Shown here: piece by piece, positions 32,752-40,821 of the stretch
How positions within the stretch are numbered: the first letter of the stretch is position 1
Layout: every line of letters starts with the position of its first letter
Source of the DNA: JAANXG01 sp034520625
GTDB lineage: Bacteria; Pseudomonadota; Gammaproteobacteria; Arenicellales; JAANXG01
DNA: 64,000 nucleotides
NCBI GenBank assembly: GCA_034520625.1
Contig: JAXHNI010000009.1
Coordinates: forward strand, 124,001 to 188,000
Reading direction: 5' to 3'
The notes under the pieces: generated by a model
What the model was told of the DNA's origin: nothing
Seen by the model: the letters and a program-made list of their open reading frames with translations, nothing else
Database searches by the model: none
Made by a program: the position numbers and the translations under genes

Positions 32752-33321
32752 CTACAGAAAATCTGCCATTTCCGCCCGCTCCCAGTCCACGGCGCGCACC
32801 CACCACTCGTCGCCCTCCAGAACGAGCTGCACGTCGAAGCGCATCAGGTCGGCGCGGACGTTCAACAGGGCGTCGGCGGACTCGATGGGGCGGCTCGCCA
32901 TCGCCACCAGGACCCGGGCGTGGGCCGTGCCGTCCCCCACCCGGACCTCCCGCACCAGGCTCAGCAAGTGGATACTCCGATTGCGCAGCAGCATGCCCTG
33001 GACGAGTCGCAGCACGGTCTGCCGGTTGTAGCCGTGATCATCCTGGTAGTCGTCGGAGACGCTGTCCCGGAACACCGACAGATCATGATCCTCGGCAGCC
33101 TGCTCGGCCCGGGAAATCAGGTCCTTGATGCGGGCTTCCGGGGACTCCTCGGGGCCGCCGCAGGCCGCCAGAAACAGCCCGAGAACGGCAATGATCGAGT
33201 ACTTCGCCTTCCCGTGGCCGGGCCGCGAGCGGCGCCGGTTGCCCGGTGCCTCGACGAACGGACGAAGGCAGGGGCAGCCTACGGAACTGGCCTCAACCAC
33301 GCGTGTGCCCCTACCCGTCAT
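32752..33321 (-). CDS. Putative lipoprotein, nuclear-transport-factor-2-like fold possible
   Basis: 189 aa. SIIAVLGLFLAACGG is a clear lipobox with the acylated Cys. The mature part (DLISRAEQAAEDHDLSVFRDSVSDDY and VLVAMASRPIESADALLNVRADLM) looks like a small alpha/beta domain that might be of NTF2/DUF4440 type, which is uncertain. The ATG at 33321 overlaps the patatin stop (ATGA). That leaves about 40 residues before the hydrophobic core, unusually long for a lipoprotein signal; no closer ATG or GTG was found just before it. Confidence 0.65.
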   Translation of the reverse strand: MTGRGTRVVEASSVGCPCLRPFVEAPGNRRRSRPGHGKAKYSIIAVLGLFLAACGGPEESPEARIKDLISRAEQAAEDHDLSVFRDSVSDDYQDDHGYNRQTVLRLVQGMLLRNRSIHLLSLVREVRVGDGTAHARVLVAMASRPIESADALLNVRADLMRFDVQLVLEGDEWWVRAVDWERAEMADFL

Positions 33322-34442
33322 GGCTCCAGAAACGCCCGGATCTCGGCCTCGCGGTCCATGGCATCCCGGTAGCCCAGGTCCACCAGCGCTCGGCAATAGG
33401 GCCGCTCGAAGAGCAGGTAGCTCATCAGGCGCCGGCCGCTGCCCCGGCGTGCCCCCAGCACCGCCAGAAGATACCGGATGCTGACGGGGAAAAGATGATA
33501 GAGCGGCTCGGCAATCGCCGCCAGATCCCGGCTGGGGGATATGACCAGCGTTTCCACTTGGCGCAGCGGGGTGCTGTCCGGGTCCTGGACGTAGCGCAGG
33601 GTTTCGTTGATTCGCTCCAGGCGCTCGATGTCCGCGTGCAAGGTGTTCAGGAACAGGGTATCCAGGATGTAGCCGGCGATCTGGCCCACTCCCGGATAGT
33701 CGTGATCCCCGGCCTCCGCCGACTCAGCACTGCTTTCCTGCCGCACGCCCACCACCAGGATCCTGTCCGCGCCCAGGTGCAGCGCCGGACTGGTGGGCGC
33801 GGTCTGGCGCATGGAGCCGTCGCCAAAATACTCGCCGCCGATACCCACCGCCGGAAACAGAATCGGTATGGAGGCCGAAGCCATCAGATGATCGATGTCG
33901 AGCCGGGTGGCAACCCCGTCGCGCCGCGCGCGGCGCCAGTCTTCAAGCCCGGGGCTTCCCTGGTAGAAGGAAATGGAACGGCCGCTCGAGTAACTGCTCG
34001 CGGTGACACAGACCGCGCGCAGTTGGCCGCCGTCGAGGGCCCTGTCGATGCTCTCGAAATCCACGTGGCTTTCCAGCAGCGAACGCAGCGGCGACACGTC
34101 AAGGATGGACTTGGGGCCGCCCCAGGCGCCCCCGGTCAGCATGGCGCACAGCCACCGGCTGCTGCGCGACACGGCGCTCCATGCATCGGCACGGAACACC
34201 TTCTCGACTTCGAAGTTCTCCCAGACATCCGTCAGGCGACGGATGCCGGCCTGGAAATTCCGGGCATGGGAAGCCACCACGGCGGCATTGATGCCGCCCG
34301 CCGAGGCGCCACAAATCACCTGGAACGGATTGTCGGCGCCCTCCGGCAGGATGCGGGCGACGGCCTTCAGCACACCGACCTGATAGGCCGCCCGGGCACC
34401 GCCGCCACCGAGCAGCAATCCAACCCGGGGCCCGCTGCTCAT
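33318..34442 (-). CDS. Patatin-like phospholipase
   Basis: 374 aa. GLLLGGGGARAAYQVGVLKA is the oxyanion glycine loop, GASAG the serine elbow (Ser47), and GDGSMRQTAP carries the catalytic Asp of the Ser-Asp dyad. This group (RssA/YchK-like) hydrolyses acyl esters; the natural substrate is unknown. No signal peptide. An open frame extends upstream through low-complexity sequence, but the ATG at 34442 right before SSGPRVGLLL is the sensible start. Coupled to the downstream lipoprotein by ATGA. Confidence 0.88.
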   Translation of the reverse strand: MSSGPRVGLLLGGGGARAAYQVGVLKAVARILPEGADNPFQVICGASAGGINAAVVASHARNFQAGIRRLTDVWENFEVEKVFRADAWSAVSRSSRWLCAMLTGGAWGGPKSILDVSPLRSLLESHVDFESIDRALDGGQLRAVCVTASSYSSGRSISFYQGSPGLEDWRRARRDGVATRLDIDHLMASASIPILFPAVGIGGEYFGDGSMRQTAPTSPALHLGADRILVVGVRQESSAESAEAGDHDYPGVGQIAGYILDTLFLNTLHADIERLERINETLRYVQDPDSTPLRQVETLVISPSRDLAAIAEPLYHLFPVSIRYLLAVLGARRGSGRRLMSYLLFERPYCRALVDLGYRDAMDREAEIRAFLEP

Positions 34443-34470
34443 CCGGCTGCCTGGTGCTGGTGTACCGGCG

Positions 34471-36144
34471 TCAGCCGACAGCCGGGATCTCGTGGGAGCC
34501 GCGCTGTGGCTTGCGGCCCGGCTTGTCCTGCTCGTCCCCCGCCCCGGACTCGTACCCGGCACGGGCAGCGGTGGCCGGCTGCTCGTCGGCGGGCGACGGG
34601 GCGCGCTCCCGGCGCCTGCCGGACGCGGCCCGCGAGTCGGAGCGATCCCGGGGTGCCGACGGCGCCGCGTCGTCAGGCTTGCTCGATGCGGACCGGCGTC
34701 GGGGCGGCTCATCCTGCGCGGGGGCGGCATTCTCGGACACGACCGCGTCCGCCGTCTGTTCCGGCTCCGGTGCAGCGGCCGGTGAACGGGTCGCCGACGG
34801 GACGCTTTGGGGGCTCTCGACGTTCACGCCGGGATCTCCGCCTTCGGCGGAAGGCGCGGGCTGGTCCGCCCGGCCGGTTTCCTTCCGCCGCCGGCCGGGT
34901 TGTTCCTTGGTGGCGGCTTCCGTCCGCTCGCCGCGCCCGGGTTTCGCCCCTGAGGAATCGCCGCGGCCCGGCTTCACCAGCATCCCCTTGTCGTAACTGG
35001 CCGGCTCGATTTTCTGGCCGATGAAGTCCTCGATATCCGGTAGCGAGAACGCATAGGTCTCACAGGCAAAGCTGACAGCATCCCCGGCGGCACCGGCGCG
35101 CGCCGTCCGGCCAATGCGGTGTACGTAATCCTCCGGATCCTGGGGCAGATCATAGTTGACCACCAGGGACACGTCCGGAATATGCAGGCCGCGCGCGGCA
35201 ACATCAGTGGCCACAAGCACGTTGACTTCACCGGCCTTGAACCGCTCCAGCAGGCGCTCACGCTTCTTCTGCGGTACGTCACCCGACAGCACACCGGCGC
35301 TCAGACCGCTTCGCTGAAGCTGGGTCGCCACCCGTTCGCTCTGGTGCTTGGTGTTCATGAACACCAGGGTCCGGGTGTCCCCGGCCCTCTTCAGGAAGCC
35401 CAGCAGCAGAGGCAGCTTGTCCGTATTGGAAGGGAAAAAGACCTTCTGCGTCACCTGGTCCACGGTGACCCGGTCGGACTCGATCGTCACCTTCTCGGGG
35501 CTGTTCATGTGCTCGTAGGCAAGCTCGTTGACCCGCAGCGACAGGGTGGCGGAGAACAGCATGTTCAGCCGCTCGCCCGGTGCCGGCATCTTGCGAAACA
35601 GATAGCGGATATCCTTGATGAAGCCGAGGTCGAACATGCGGTCGGCCTCGTCGAGCACCACCACCTGGAGGCCGTCGAAGGAGTATATCCCCTGCTTGAG
35701 GTAGTCGATGATCCGGCCCGGTGTACCGATGAGGACATCAACGCCTTCCTGCAGATCGCGCCGCTGGCTCTCGTAGCCGGTGCCGCCGTAGATCAGGCGC
35801 AGCTTCATGCCGAGCTGCCGGCCGATGATGCGCGCGTCCTTGTCGATCTGGATCGCGAGCTCCCGGGTGGGTGCCAGGACCAGCGCCCGCGGCTGGGCCT
35901 CGGTGCGGGAGGCCGGGGCGGGATGCGTCAGCAGGTGCTGGAACAACGCCACCAGGAACGCGGCGGTCTTGCCGGTGCCGGTCTTCGCCTGCCCGGCGAC
36001 GTCGCGCCCGGCCAGGAGGTGCGGCAGGGTTTCCGCTTGAATGGGGGTACAGTATTCGAATCCGGCTTCCTCGATGCCGCGGAGTATGGACGGATCCAGC
36101 TCAAAATCGGTAAAACGTTGGTTGGAAAGATGTTTTTCAGTCAT
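34471..36144 (-). CDS. rhlB: DEAD-box RNA helicase RhlB
   Basis: 557 aa. Q motif at CTPIQAETLPHLLAGRDV, Walker A AKTGTGKT, DEAD box LDEADRMFD, SAT motif LFSATLS and HRIGRTARAG motif VI are all present. The start MTEKHLSNQRFTDF matches RhlB; a longer upstream frame is rejected. After about residue 400 comes a 150-residue low-complexity tail rich in Pro, Glu, Arg and Ala, longer than the E. coli tail. RhlB unwinds RNA in the degradosome. Divergent from trxA, as in many gammaproteobacteria. Confidence 0.92.
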   Translation of the reverse strand: MTEKHLSNQRFTDFELDPSILRGIEEAGFEYCTPIQAETLPHLLAGRDVAGQAKTGTGKTAAFLVALFQHLLTHPAPASRTEAQPRALVLAPTRELAIQIDKDARIIGRQLGMKLRLIYGGTGYESQRRDLQEGVDVLIGTPGRIIDYLKQGIYSFDGLQVVVLDEADRMFDLGFIKDIRYLFRKMPAPGERLNMLFSATLSLRVNELAYEHMNSPEKVTIESDRVTVDQVTQKVFFPSNTDKLPLLLGFLKRAGDTRTLVFMNTKHQSERVATQLQRSGLSAGVLSGDVPQKKRERLLERFKAGEVNVLVATDVAARGLHIPDVSLVVNYDLPQDPEDYVHRIGRTARAGAAGDAVSFACETYAFSLPDIEDFIGQKIEPASYDKGMLVKPGRGDSSGAKPGRGERTEAATKEQPGRRRKETGRADQPAPSAEGGDPGVNVESPQSVPSATRSPAAAPEPEQTADAVVSENAAPAQDEPPRRRSASSKPDDAAPSAPRDRSDSRAASGRRRERAPSPADEQPATAARAGYESGAGDEQDKPGRKPQRGSHEIPAVG

Positions 36145-36196
36145 GGGCGGCGAGGATACCAGAAACACCGGCGGCGTAAACCAAAACCCGGGGTGT

Positions 36197-36225
36197 TTGG
36201 AATACCCGGCCGCCATGGTTACAAT
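36197..36225 (+). promoter_or_regulatory. Putative sigma70 promoter of trxA
   Basis: TTGGAA (36197-36202), a 17-bp spacer and TACAAT (36220-36225), 43 bp before the trxA start, in the gap divergent with rhlB. Spacing is ideal and both boxes are near consensus. Confidence 0.65.
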
Positions 36226-36267
36226 GCAAGATCCATCCCATTTGAAACCCGAGGAATCCCGATATTC

Positions 36268-36591
36268 ATGTCACAAATTCGACATGTCACCGACGACAGT
36301 TTTGAACAGGACGTGCTGTCCTCCGAGCAGCCGGTCCTGGTGGAGTACTGGGCCGAGTGGTGCGGTCCCTGCAAGATGATCTCCCCGGTGCTGGAAGAAG
36401 TCGCCGAGGAGTACGGGGAAAAGCTCCAGGTGGTCAAGCTCAACATCGACGAAAATCCCAATACGCCGCCCAGGTACGGAATCCGGGGCATTCCCACCCT
36501 GATGCTGTTCAAGAACGGAAACGTGGAGGCCACCAAGGTCGGCGCCGTATCCAAATCCCAGCTCACCGCTTTCATCGACGGAAACGTGTAA
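36268..36591 (+). CDS. trxA: Thioredoxin 1
   Basis: 107 aa. The active site WAEWCGPCK has Cys32 and Cys35, and the cis-proline follows in IRGIPTLMLF. General cytosolic disulfide reductase, reduced by thioredoxin reductase; it also feeds electrons to DsbD, encoded elsewhere in this window. A GAGGAA ribosome-binding site precedes the ATG. Divergent from rhlB and upstream of rho, the standard arrangement. Confidence 0.97.
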   Translation: MSQIRHVTDDSFEQDVLSSEQPVLVEYWAEWCGPCKMISPVLEEVAEEYGEKLQVVKLNIDENPNTPPRYGIRGIPTLMLFKNGNVEATKVGAVSKSQLTAFIDGNV

Positions 36592-36603
36592 AAAACGGGT
36601 CGC

Positions 36604-36632
36604 CACGTGCTGGACGCTCGGTCCAGCACGTG
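36604..36632 (+). other. 12-bp hairpin in the trxA-rho gap
   Basis: CACGTGCTGGAC (36604-36615) and GTCCAGCACGTG (36621-36632) are perfect complements around the loop GCTCG, 12 bp after the trxA stop. No T run follows, so it is either a non-canonical terminator or part of the rho leader, which in other bacteria is autoregulated by attenuation. Confidence 0.6.
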
Positions 36633-36746
36633 CTATGTTCCGGGGAGCTTCAGCTAATTCCTTAGCAAGCTCCACCTACTTAAACCAAGAATATTCCTTT
36701 ATTTCTTCCGACTCAGCGCCCACCTCGGCGCCTGTTTTCCGGTTTT

Positions 36747-38015
36747 ATGGCAATGTCTCTATCCCTCGCAGACCTCAAGAAAAAACCCCCTACGGAACTC
36801 GCGGACCTGGCCCGCTCCATGGAGCTCGAGGGCCTGGGACGAATGCGCAAGCAGGACCAGATTTTCGCAATCCTCAAGGCCCAGGCCAAAAAAGGCGAGG
36901 ACATCACCGGGGAAGGCGTCGTGGAAATCCTGCAGGACGGCTTCGGTTTCCTGCGCTCCGCCGACAGCTCCTACATGGCGGGACCCGACGACATCTATGT
37001 ATCGCCCAGTCAGATCCGCCGCTTCAACCTGCGGACCGGCGACACCGTCACCGGGCTGATCCGCCCCCCCAAGGAATCGGAGCGCTATTTCGCACTGCTC
37101 AAGGTCGAAACCATCAATTTCCAGGCGCCGGACGAGGCCAAGAACAAGATACTGTTCGAGAACCTGACGCCCCTGCACCCGGACGACCGGCTGCGCCTGG
37201 AGCAGGAGAACGGCTCCTCGGAGGACCTGACAGCCCGGGTCATCGACCTGATCTCGCCCATCGGCAAGGGCCAGCGCGGCCTGATCGTGTCGCCGCCCAA
37301 GGCCGGCAAAACCGTCCTTCTGCAGCAGATCGCCCACTCCATCAAGGCCAATCACCCGGAATGCTTTCTGATCGTTCTTCTGATCGACGAGCGCCCTGAA
37401 GAGGTCACCGAGATGGACCGGTCTGTGATCGGTGAAGTGGTGTCCTCGACATTCGACGAACCCGCGGCGCGCCACGTCCAGGTGGCCGAGATGGTGATCG
37501 AGAAGGCCAAGCGCCTGGTGGAGCACAAGACCGACGTGGTGATCCTGCTGGACTCCATCACCCGGCTGGCGCGGGCGTACAACACCGTGCAGCCCGCGTC
37601 CGGCAAAGTTCTGACCGGCGGCGTCGACGCCAACGCCCTGCAGAAGCCGAAGCGTTTCTTCGGTGCGGCGCGCAATATCGAGGAAGGCGGCAGCCTCACG
37701 ATCCTGGCCACCTCGCTGGTGGACACCGGCTCGAAGATGGACGACGTGATCTATGAGGAATTCAAAGGCACCGGCAACTGCGAGATCCATCTCGACCGGC
37801 GGATCGCCGAGAAGCGGGTCTACCCGTCGATCATCATCAGCCGCTCCGGCACCCGCCGCGAGGAGCTGCTCACCGATCCCACGGAACTGCAGAAAATCTG
37901 GCTGCTGCGCAAGCTCCTCCACCCGATGGAGGACGTGGAGGCGATCGAGTTTCTGCTGGACAAGCTGAAGGCCACCAAGACCAATGCGGAGTTCTTTCAG
38001 TCCATGAAGCGCTGA
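36747..38015 (+). CDS. rho: Transcription termination factor Rho
   Basis: 422 aa. RARMRKQD-like GLGRMRKQDQIFAIL and GFGFLRSADSSYMAGPDDIYVSPSQIRRFNLR are the N-terminal RNA-binding region (split here: GFGFLRSADSSY, then YVSPSQIRRFNLRTGD). Walker A is PPKAGKT and Walker B is VVILLDSITRLARAYN. Hexameric RNA translocase that ends transcription of untranslated RNA. The start is either of two nearby ATGs (36747 or 36753); neither has a clear ribosome-binding site. Confidence 0.97.
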   Translation: MAMSLSLADLKKKPPTELADLARSMELEGLGRMRKQDQIFAILKAQAKKGEDITGEGVVEILQDGFGFLRSADSSYMAGPDDIYVSPSQIRRFNLRTGDTVTGLIRPPKESERYFALLKVETINFQAPDEAKNKILFENLTPLHPDDRLRLEQENGSSEDLTARVIDLISPIGKGQRGLIVSPPKAGKTVLLQQIAHSIKANHPECFLIVLLIDERPEEVTEMDRSVIGEVVSSTFDEPAARHVQVAEMVIEKAKRLVEHKTDVVILLDSITRLARAYNTVQPASGKVLTGGVDANALQKPKRFFGAARNIEEGGSLTILATSLVDTGSKMDDVIYEEFKGTGNCEIHLDRRIAEKRVYPSIIISRSGTRREELLTDPTELQKIWLLRKLLHPMEDVEAIEFLLDKLKATKTNAEFFQSMKR

Positions 38016-38030
38016 CCGCCCGCGCCGGGC

Positions 38031-38059
38031 TTGTCTGCCAGCCCGTTTTCCCCTATCAT
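38031..38059 (+). promoter_or_regulatory. Putative sigma70 promoter of rpmE
   Basis: TTGTCT (38031-38036), a 17-bp spacer and TATCAT (38054-38059), 41 bp before the rpmE start, in the 85-bp gap after rho. Confidence 0.6.
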
Positions 38060-38100
38060 CCGCGCCCCGAAATCGACTCCCGCGTCAATCGAGAAGCAAC

Positions 38101-38304
38101 ATGAAAGCCGATATTCATCCCAAATTCGAGGAGATCGACGTCCTCTGCGCCTGCGGCAACCGGTTCAAGCTACGGTCCACCCTCGGGCGCGAGCTGCACG
38201 TGGATATCTGCTCGGCCTGCCACCCCTTCTACACCGGCAAGCAGAAGATCATGGATACCGCCGGCCGGGTCAGCCGGTTCAAGGAAAAATACAGCCGCGG
38301 CTAG
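38101..38304 (+). CDS. rpmE: 50S ribosomal protein L31, zinc-binding form
   Basis: 67 aa. Begins MKADIHPKFEEIDVLCACGN. Four cysteines (LCACGN and CSACHPF, about residues 16, 18, 37 and 40) form the zinc ribbon of the C+ type, as opposed to the zinc-free YkgM paralogue. TGKQKIMDTAGRVSRF is typical of L31. Located just after rho with its own promoter. Confidence 0.96.
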   Translation: MKADIHPKFEEIDVLCACGNRFKLRSTLGRELHVDICSACHPFYTGKQKIMDTAGRVSRFKEKYSRG

Positions 38305-38440
38305 GACTACTCCGTCTGCCGCCTTCTCAGGCGGCCTTGCAGGTCGGGTTTCGACCTCATGATGCATTCCAGCCGGCCTGACATCCGGGCTCGCGTTCAC
38401 CGTGCAGTACCGTATCAGGGTCGACCGACACCGGCATTCC

Positions 38441-38611
38441 CTACACTTCGATCATCTCGAAATCGTCCTTGCTGGCGCCGCAGTCGGGGCAGGTCCATGA
38501 CTCCGGGATATCTTCCCAGCGCGTCCCGGCGGGAATATTCTCCTCGGGCAGGCCTTTCTCCTCCTCGTAGATGAACCCGCATATGACGCACATGTACGTT
38601 TTGTATTCCAC
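38441..38611 (-). CDS. Rubredoxin
   Basis: 56 aa iron-sulfur electron carrier. CVICGFIY and CPDCGASKDDFE provide the four Cys ligands of the single iron, and PAGTRWEDIPESWTCPDCG is the family signature. The proposed start is a GTG at 38611, with a GAGG site 7-9 nt upstream, which gives the usual 54-56 aa length. An ATG at 38635 would add eight residues. Divergent from thiE. Rubredoxins of this kind serve alkane hydroxylases or oxidative-stress enzymes; the partner is not seen here. Confidence 0.93.
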   Translation of the reverse strand: MEYKTYMCVICGFIYEEEKGLPEENIPAGTRWEDIPESWTCPDCGASKDDFEMIEV

Positions 38612-38763
38612 GATATTGCCTCGGAACTGGAGCATGAATTCGGGGGCGCCCGGAAGGGCTGTCCGGGCGGCCGGCAATTATACGCATTCGGCGCCGGGAC
38701 TAAAGCCTGGATTCGGCGTATGTGCGTCTCGGAGCACGCGTGCGAGCCGGACGAGGGTATGCC

Positions 38764-39399
38764 ATGGCTGAAACACTCCGCGGCCTGTACGTACTGACCG
38801 ATCCGGATCTGATCCCGGACACGGCGCTGGTCGACCGGGTGCGGGCGGCCATCGAAGGCGGGGCCTCGGCCGTCCAGTACCGCGACAAGCGGCCGGGCGA
38901 TACGGGCCATCTGGAGCGCGCACGCGCGCTGCGACGGGTGACCCGGGACCTCGGGGCCTTGCTGATCATCAACGATGACCCACATCTGGCCGTCGAGTCG
39001 GATGCCGACGGCGTTCATCTCGGGCGGGACGATCCGGACATTGATCACGCACGAGCCGTGGTGGGCCGGCGAATGATCGGCGTGTCCTGCTACAACGACC
39101 TCGGCCTCGCGGTCGCCGCCGAGCGCCGTAGCGCCGACTACGTGGCCTTCGGGAGCTTCCATCCGACACGCACCAAGTCGGGCACTGTGAGCGCCACGCC
39201 GGACCTGCTGCGGCGCGCCAGGAGAGCGCTGAACATTCCAATTGTTGCGATCGGCGGGATCACGCCCGACAATGGCGCGGTCCTGTTCGAAGCCGGCGCC
39301 GATGCCCTGGCCGTCGCGAGCGCGGTTTTCGCGGCGATGGATCCAAGACAGGCGGCGGAACGATTCAAGCCACTGCTGACAACGAGTCCAGACCAATGA
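38764..39399 (+). CDS. thiE: Thiamine-phosphate synthase
   Basis: 211 aa TIM barrel. GLYVLTDPDL, VQYRDKRPG, LIINDDPHLA, DGVHLGRDD, YVAFGSFHPTRTKSG and VAIGGITPDN are the substrate- and diphosphate-binding motifs. Couples hydroxymethylpyrimidine diphosphate with the thiazole phosphate to make thiamine phosphate. A GAGGG ribosome-binding site sits 6 nt before the ATG. Overlaps hemL by 4 bp; thiE-hemL is a known pairing. No TPP riboswitch was recognised upstream. Confidence 0.95.
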   Translation: MAETLRGLYVLTDPDLIPDTALVDRVRAAIEGGASAVQYRDKRPGDTGHLERARALRRVTRDLGALLIINDDPHLAVESDADGVHLGRDDPDIDHARAVVGRRMIGVSCYNDLGLAVAAERRSADYVAFGSFHPTRTKSGTVSATPDLLRRARRALNIPIVAIGGITPDNGAVLFEAGADALAVASAVFAAMDPRQAAERFKPLLTTSPDQ

Positions 39400-40673
39400 G
39401 CGCAGCATTCGAAGCGGCCCGGGCCGTGATACCCGGAGGCGTCAATTCACCCGTCAGGGCCTTCCGGGGCGTGGGGGGCGAGCCGGTGTTCTTCGAGCGG
39501 GCCAAGGGCCCGTACATGTGGGACGTGGACGGCAAGCGCTACGTGGACTACGTGGGCTCCTGGGGACCGATGATCCTGGGCCACGCGGACGATGAGGTGA
39601 TCGAGGCCGTGAAAAGCGCCGTGGACCGCGGGCTGAGCTTCGGCGCCCCCACCCCCATCGAAACGGAGCTGGCGGCGCTCATCTGCGGGATGATCCCCTC
39701 GGTGGACCGGATACGCATGGTCAACTCCGGAACCGAGGCCACCATGAGCGCCCTGCGCCTGGCCCGCGGCTTCACCGGCCGCGACCGAATCATCAAGTTC
39801 GAGGGCTGTTATCACGGCGGCGTCGACAGTCTGCTGGTGAAGGCCGGCTCGGGTGCGCTGACTTTCGGCACGCCGACCTCGCCGGGCATCACCGCGGCCG
39901 CCACCCGGGACACCCTGGTGCTGGACTTCAACGACACCGACCAGGTCCGGGACATATTCGAAACCCACGGCGACGAGATCGCCGCGGTCATCGTCGAGCC
40001 CGTGGCAGGCAACATGAACTGCATTCCCCCGGTCGACGGCTTTCTGGAATCGCTGCGGGAGTGCTGCACCCGCCATGGCTCGGTGCTGATCTTCGACGAG
40101 GTCATGACCGGGTTCCGGGTCGGGCCGACCGGGGCCCAGGGCCTCTACGGTGTCGAGCCGGACCTGACGGCCTTCGGCAAGATCATCGGCGGCGGCATGC
40201 CGGTGGGGGCGTTCGGCGGCCGAGCCGAAATCATGGCGCAGCTCTCCCCGGAGGGCCCCGTGTACCAGGCCGGCACGCTCAGCGGCAACCCCATCGCCAT
40301 GACGGCGGGCCTGTGCACCATCAAGCGGCTCGCCGCACCGGGCTTTTACGAGAAGCTGGAGCAAAAGACCCGGACGCTGCTCGACGGCTATCGGGCAGCG
40401 GCCGAAAGTCACGGGATCGCCCTGTGCACACAGTCAGTGGGAGGTATGTTCGGCCTTTTCTTCACGGACGCGCCGCAGGTAAGCACCTTCGCGCAGGTGC
40501 AGGCCTGTGATACCGGGCGTTTCGGCCGGTTTTTTCACCACATGCTGGACAGCGGCGTCTACCTCGCGCCGTCCGCCTTCGAAGCGGGGTTCATGTCCGA
40601 GGCACACGAGACCGCCGATCTCGAGCTCACCATCGAAGCGGCGGACCGGGCGTTTGCACGATTGAGCCGATGA
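39396..40673 (+). CDS. hemL: Glutamate-1-semialdehyde 2,1-aminomutase
   Basis: 425 aa. FEAARAVIPGGVNSPVRAF is the family opening, MVNSGTEATMSALRLARG the cofactor phosphate region, and TAFGKIIGGGMPVGAFGG holds the PLP lysine (Lys262). Converts glutamate-1-semialdehyde to 5-aminolevulinate in the C5 tetrapyrrole route. The ATG overlaps the thiE stop (ATGA). A short REP-like repeat follows the stop codon. Confidence 0.97.
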   Translation: MSAAFEAARAVIPGGVNSPVRAFRGVGGEPVFFERAKGPYMWDVDGKRYVDYVGSWGPMILGHADDEVIEAVKSAVDRGLSFGAPTPIETELAALICGMIPSVDRIRMVNSGTEATMSALRLARGFTGRDRIIKFEGCYHGGVDSLLVKAGSGALTFGTPTSPGITAAATRDTLVLDFNDTDQVRDIFETHGDEIAAVIVEPVAGNMNCIPPVDGFLESLRECCTRHGSVLIFDEVMTGFRVGPTGAQGLYGVEPDLTAFGKIIGGGMPVGAFGGRAEIMAQLSPEGPVYQAGTLSGNPIAMTAGLCTIKRLAAPGFYEKLEQKTRTLLDGYRAAAESHGIALCTQSVGGMFGLFFTDAPQVSTFAQVQACDTGRFGRFFHHMLDSGVYLAPSAFEAGFMSEAHETADLELTIEAADRAFARLSR

Positions 40674-40687
40674 GGTGTGGCTAGAAA

Positions 40688-40722
40688 CCGCAATCGGCGA
40701 GCCCCTGGCCGATGAGGCGTGG
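40688..40722. repeat. REP-like palindromic repeat, family 2, copy 3 (short)
   Basis: CCGCAATCGGCGAG followed by CCCCTGGCCGATGAGGCGTGG, the two halves of family 2 joined with the middle missing. It lies between the convergent hemL and DUF4870 genes. Confidence 0.7.
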
Positions 40723-40743
40723 ATCACCCTTCAGGGCAGACAT

Positions 40744-40767
40744 GTCAGGCGTAAAACCTGACCCACA
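40744..40767. repeat. Single-arm relative of the 12281 palindrome
   Basis: 24 nt beginning GTCAGGCGTAAAACC and ending CCTGACCCACA matches the right arm of the perfect inverted repeat at 12281-12330 at 21 of 24 positions. Being only one arm, it folds into GTCAGG...CCTGAC alone. Confidence 0.65.
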
Positions 40768-40821
40768 TGGGCTTCGTTTGTCATATCAAGGTCAACGTTA
40801 CAGAGCGTCGGGCGGGGGTCA

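Noticed and set aside
38318..38336. Terminator after rpmE
   Set aside because: GCCGCC/GGCGGC can form a 6-bp stem, but no T run follows, so I did not list it.
38678..38763. TPP riboswitch upstream of thiE
   Set aside because: The gap is only about 150 bp to the divergent rubredoxin start and none of the conserved THI-box strings such as CTGAGA followed by an ACCTGATCTGG-like segment is present.
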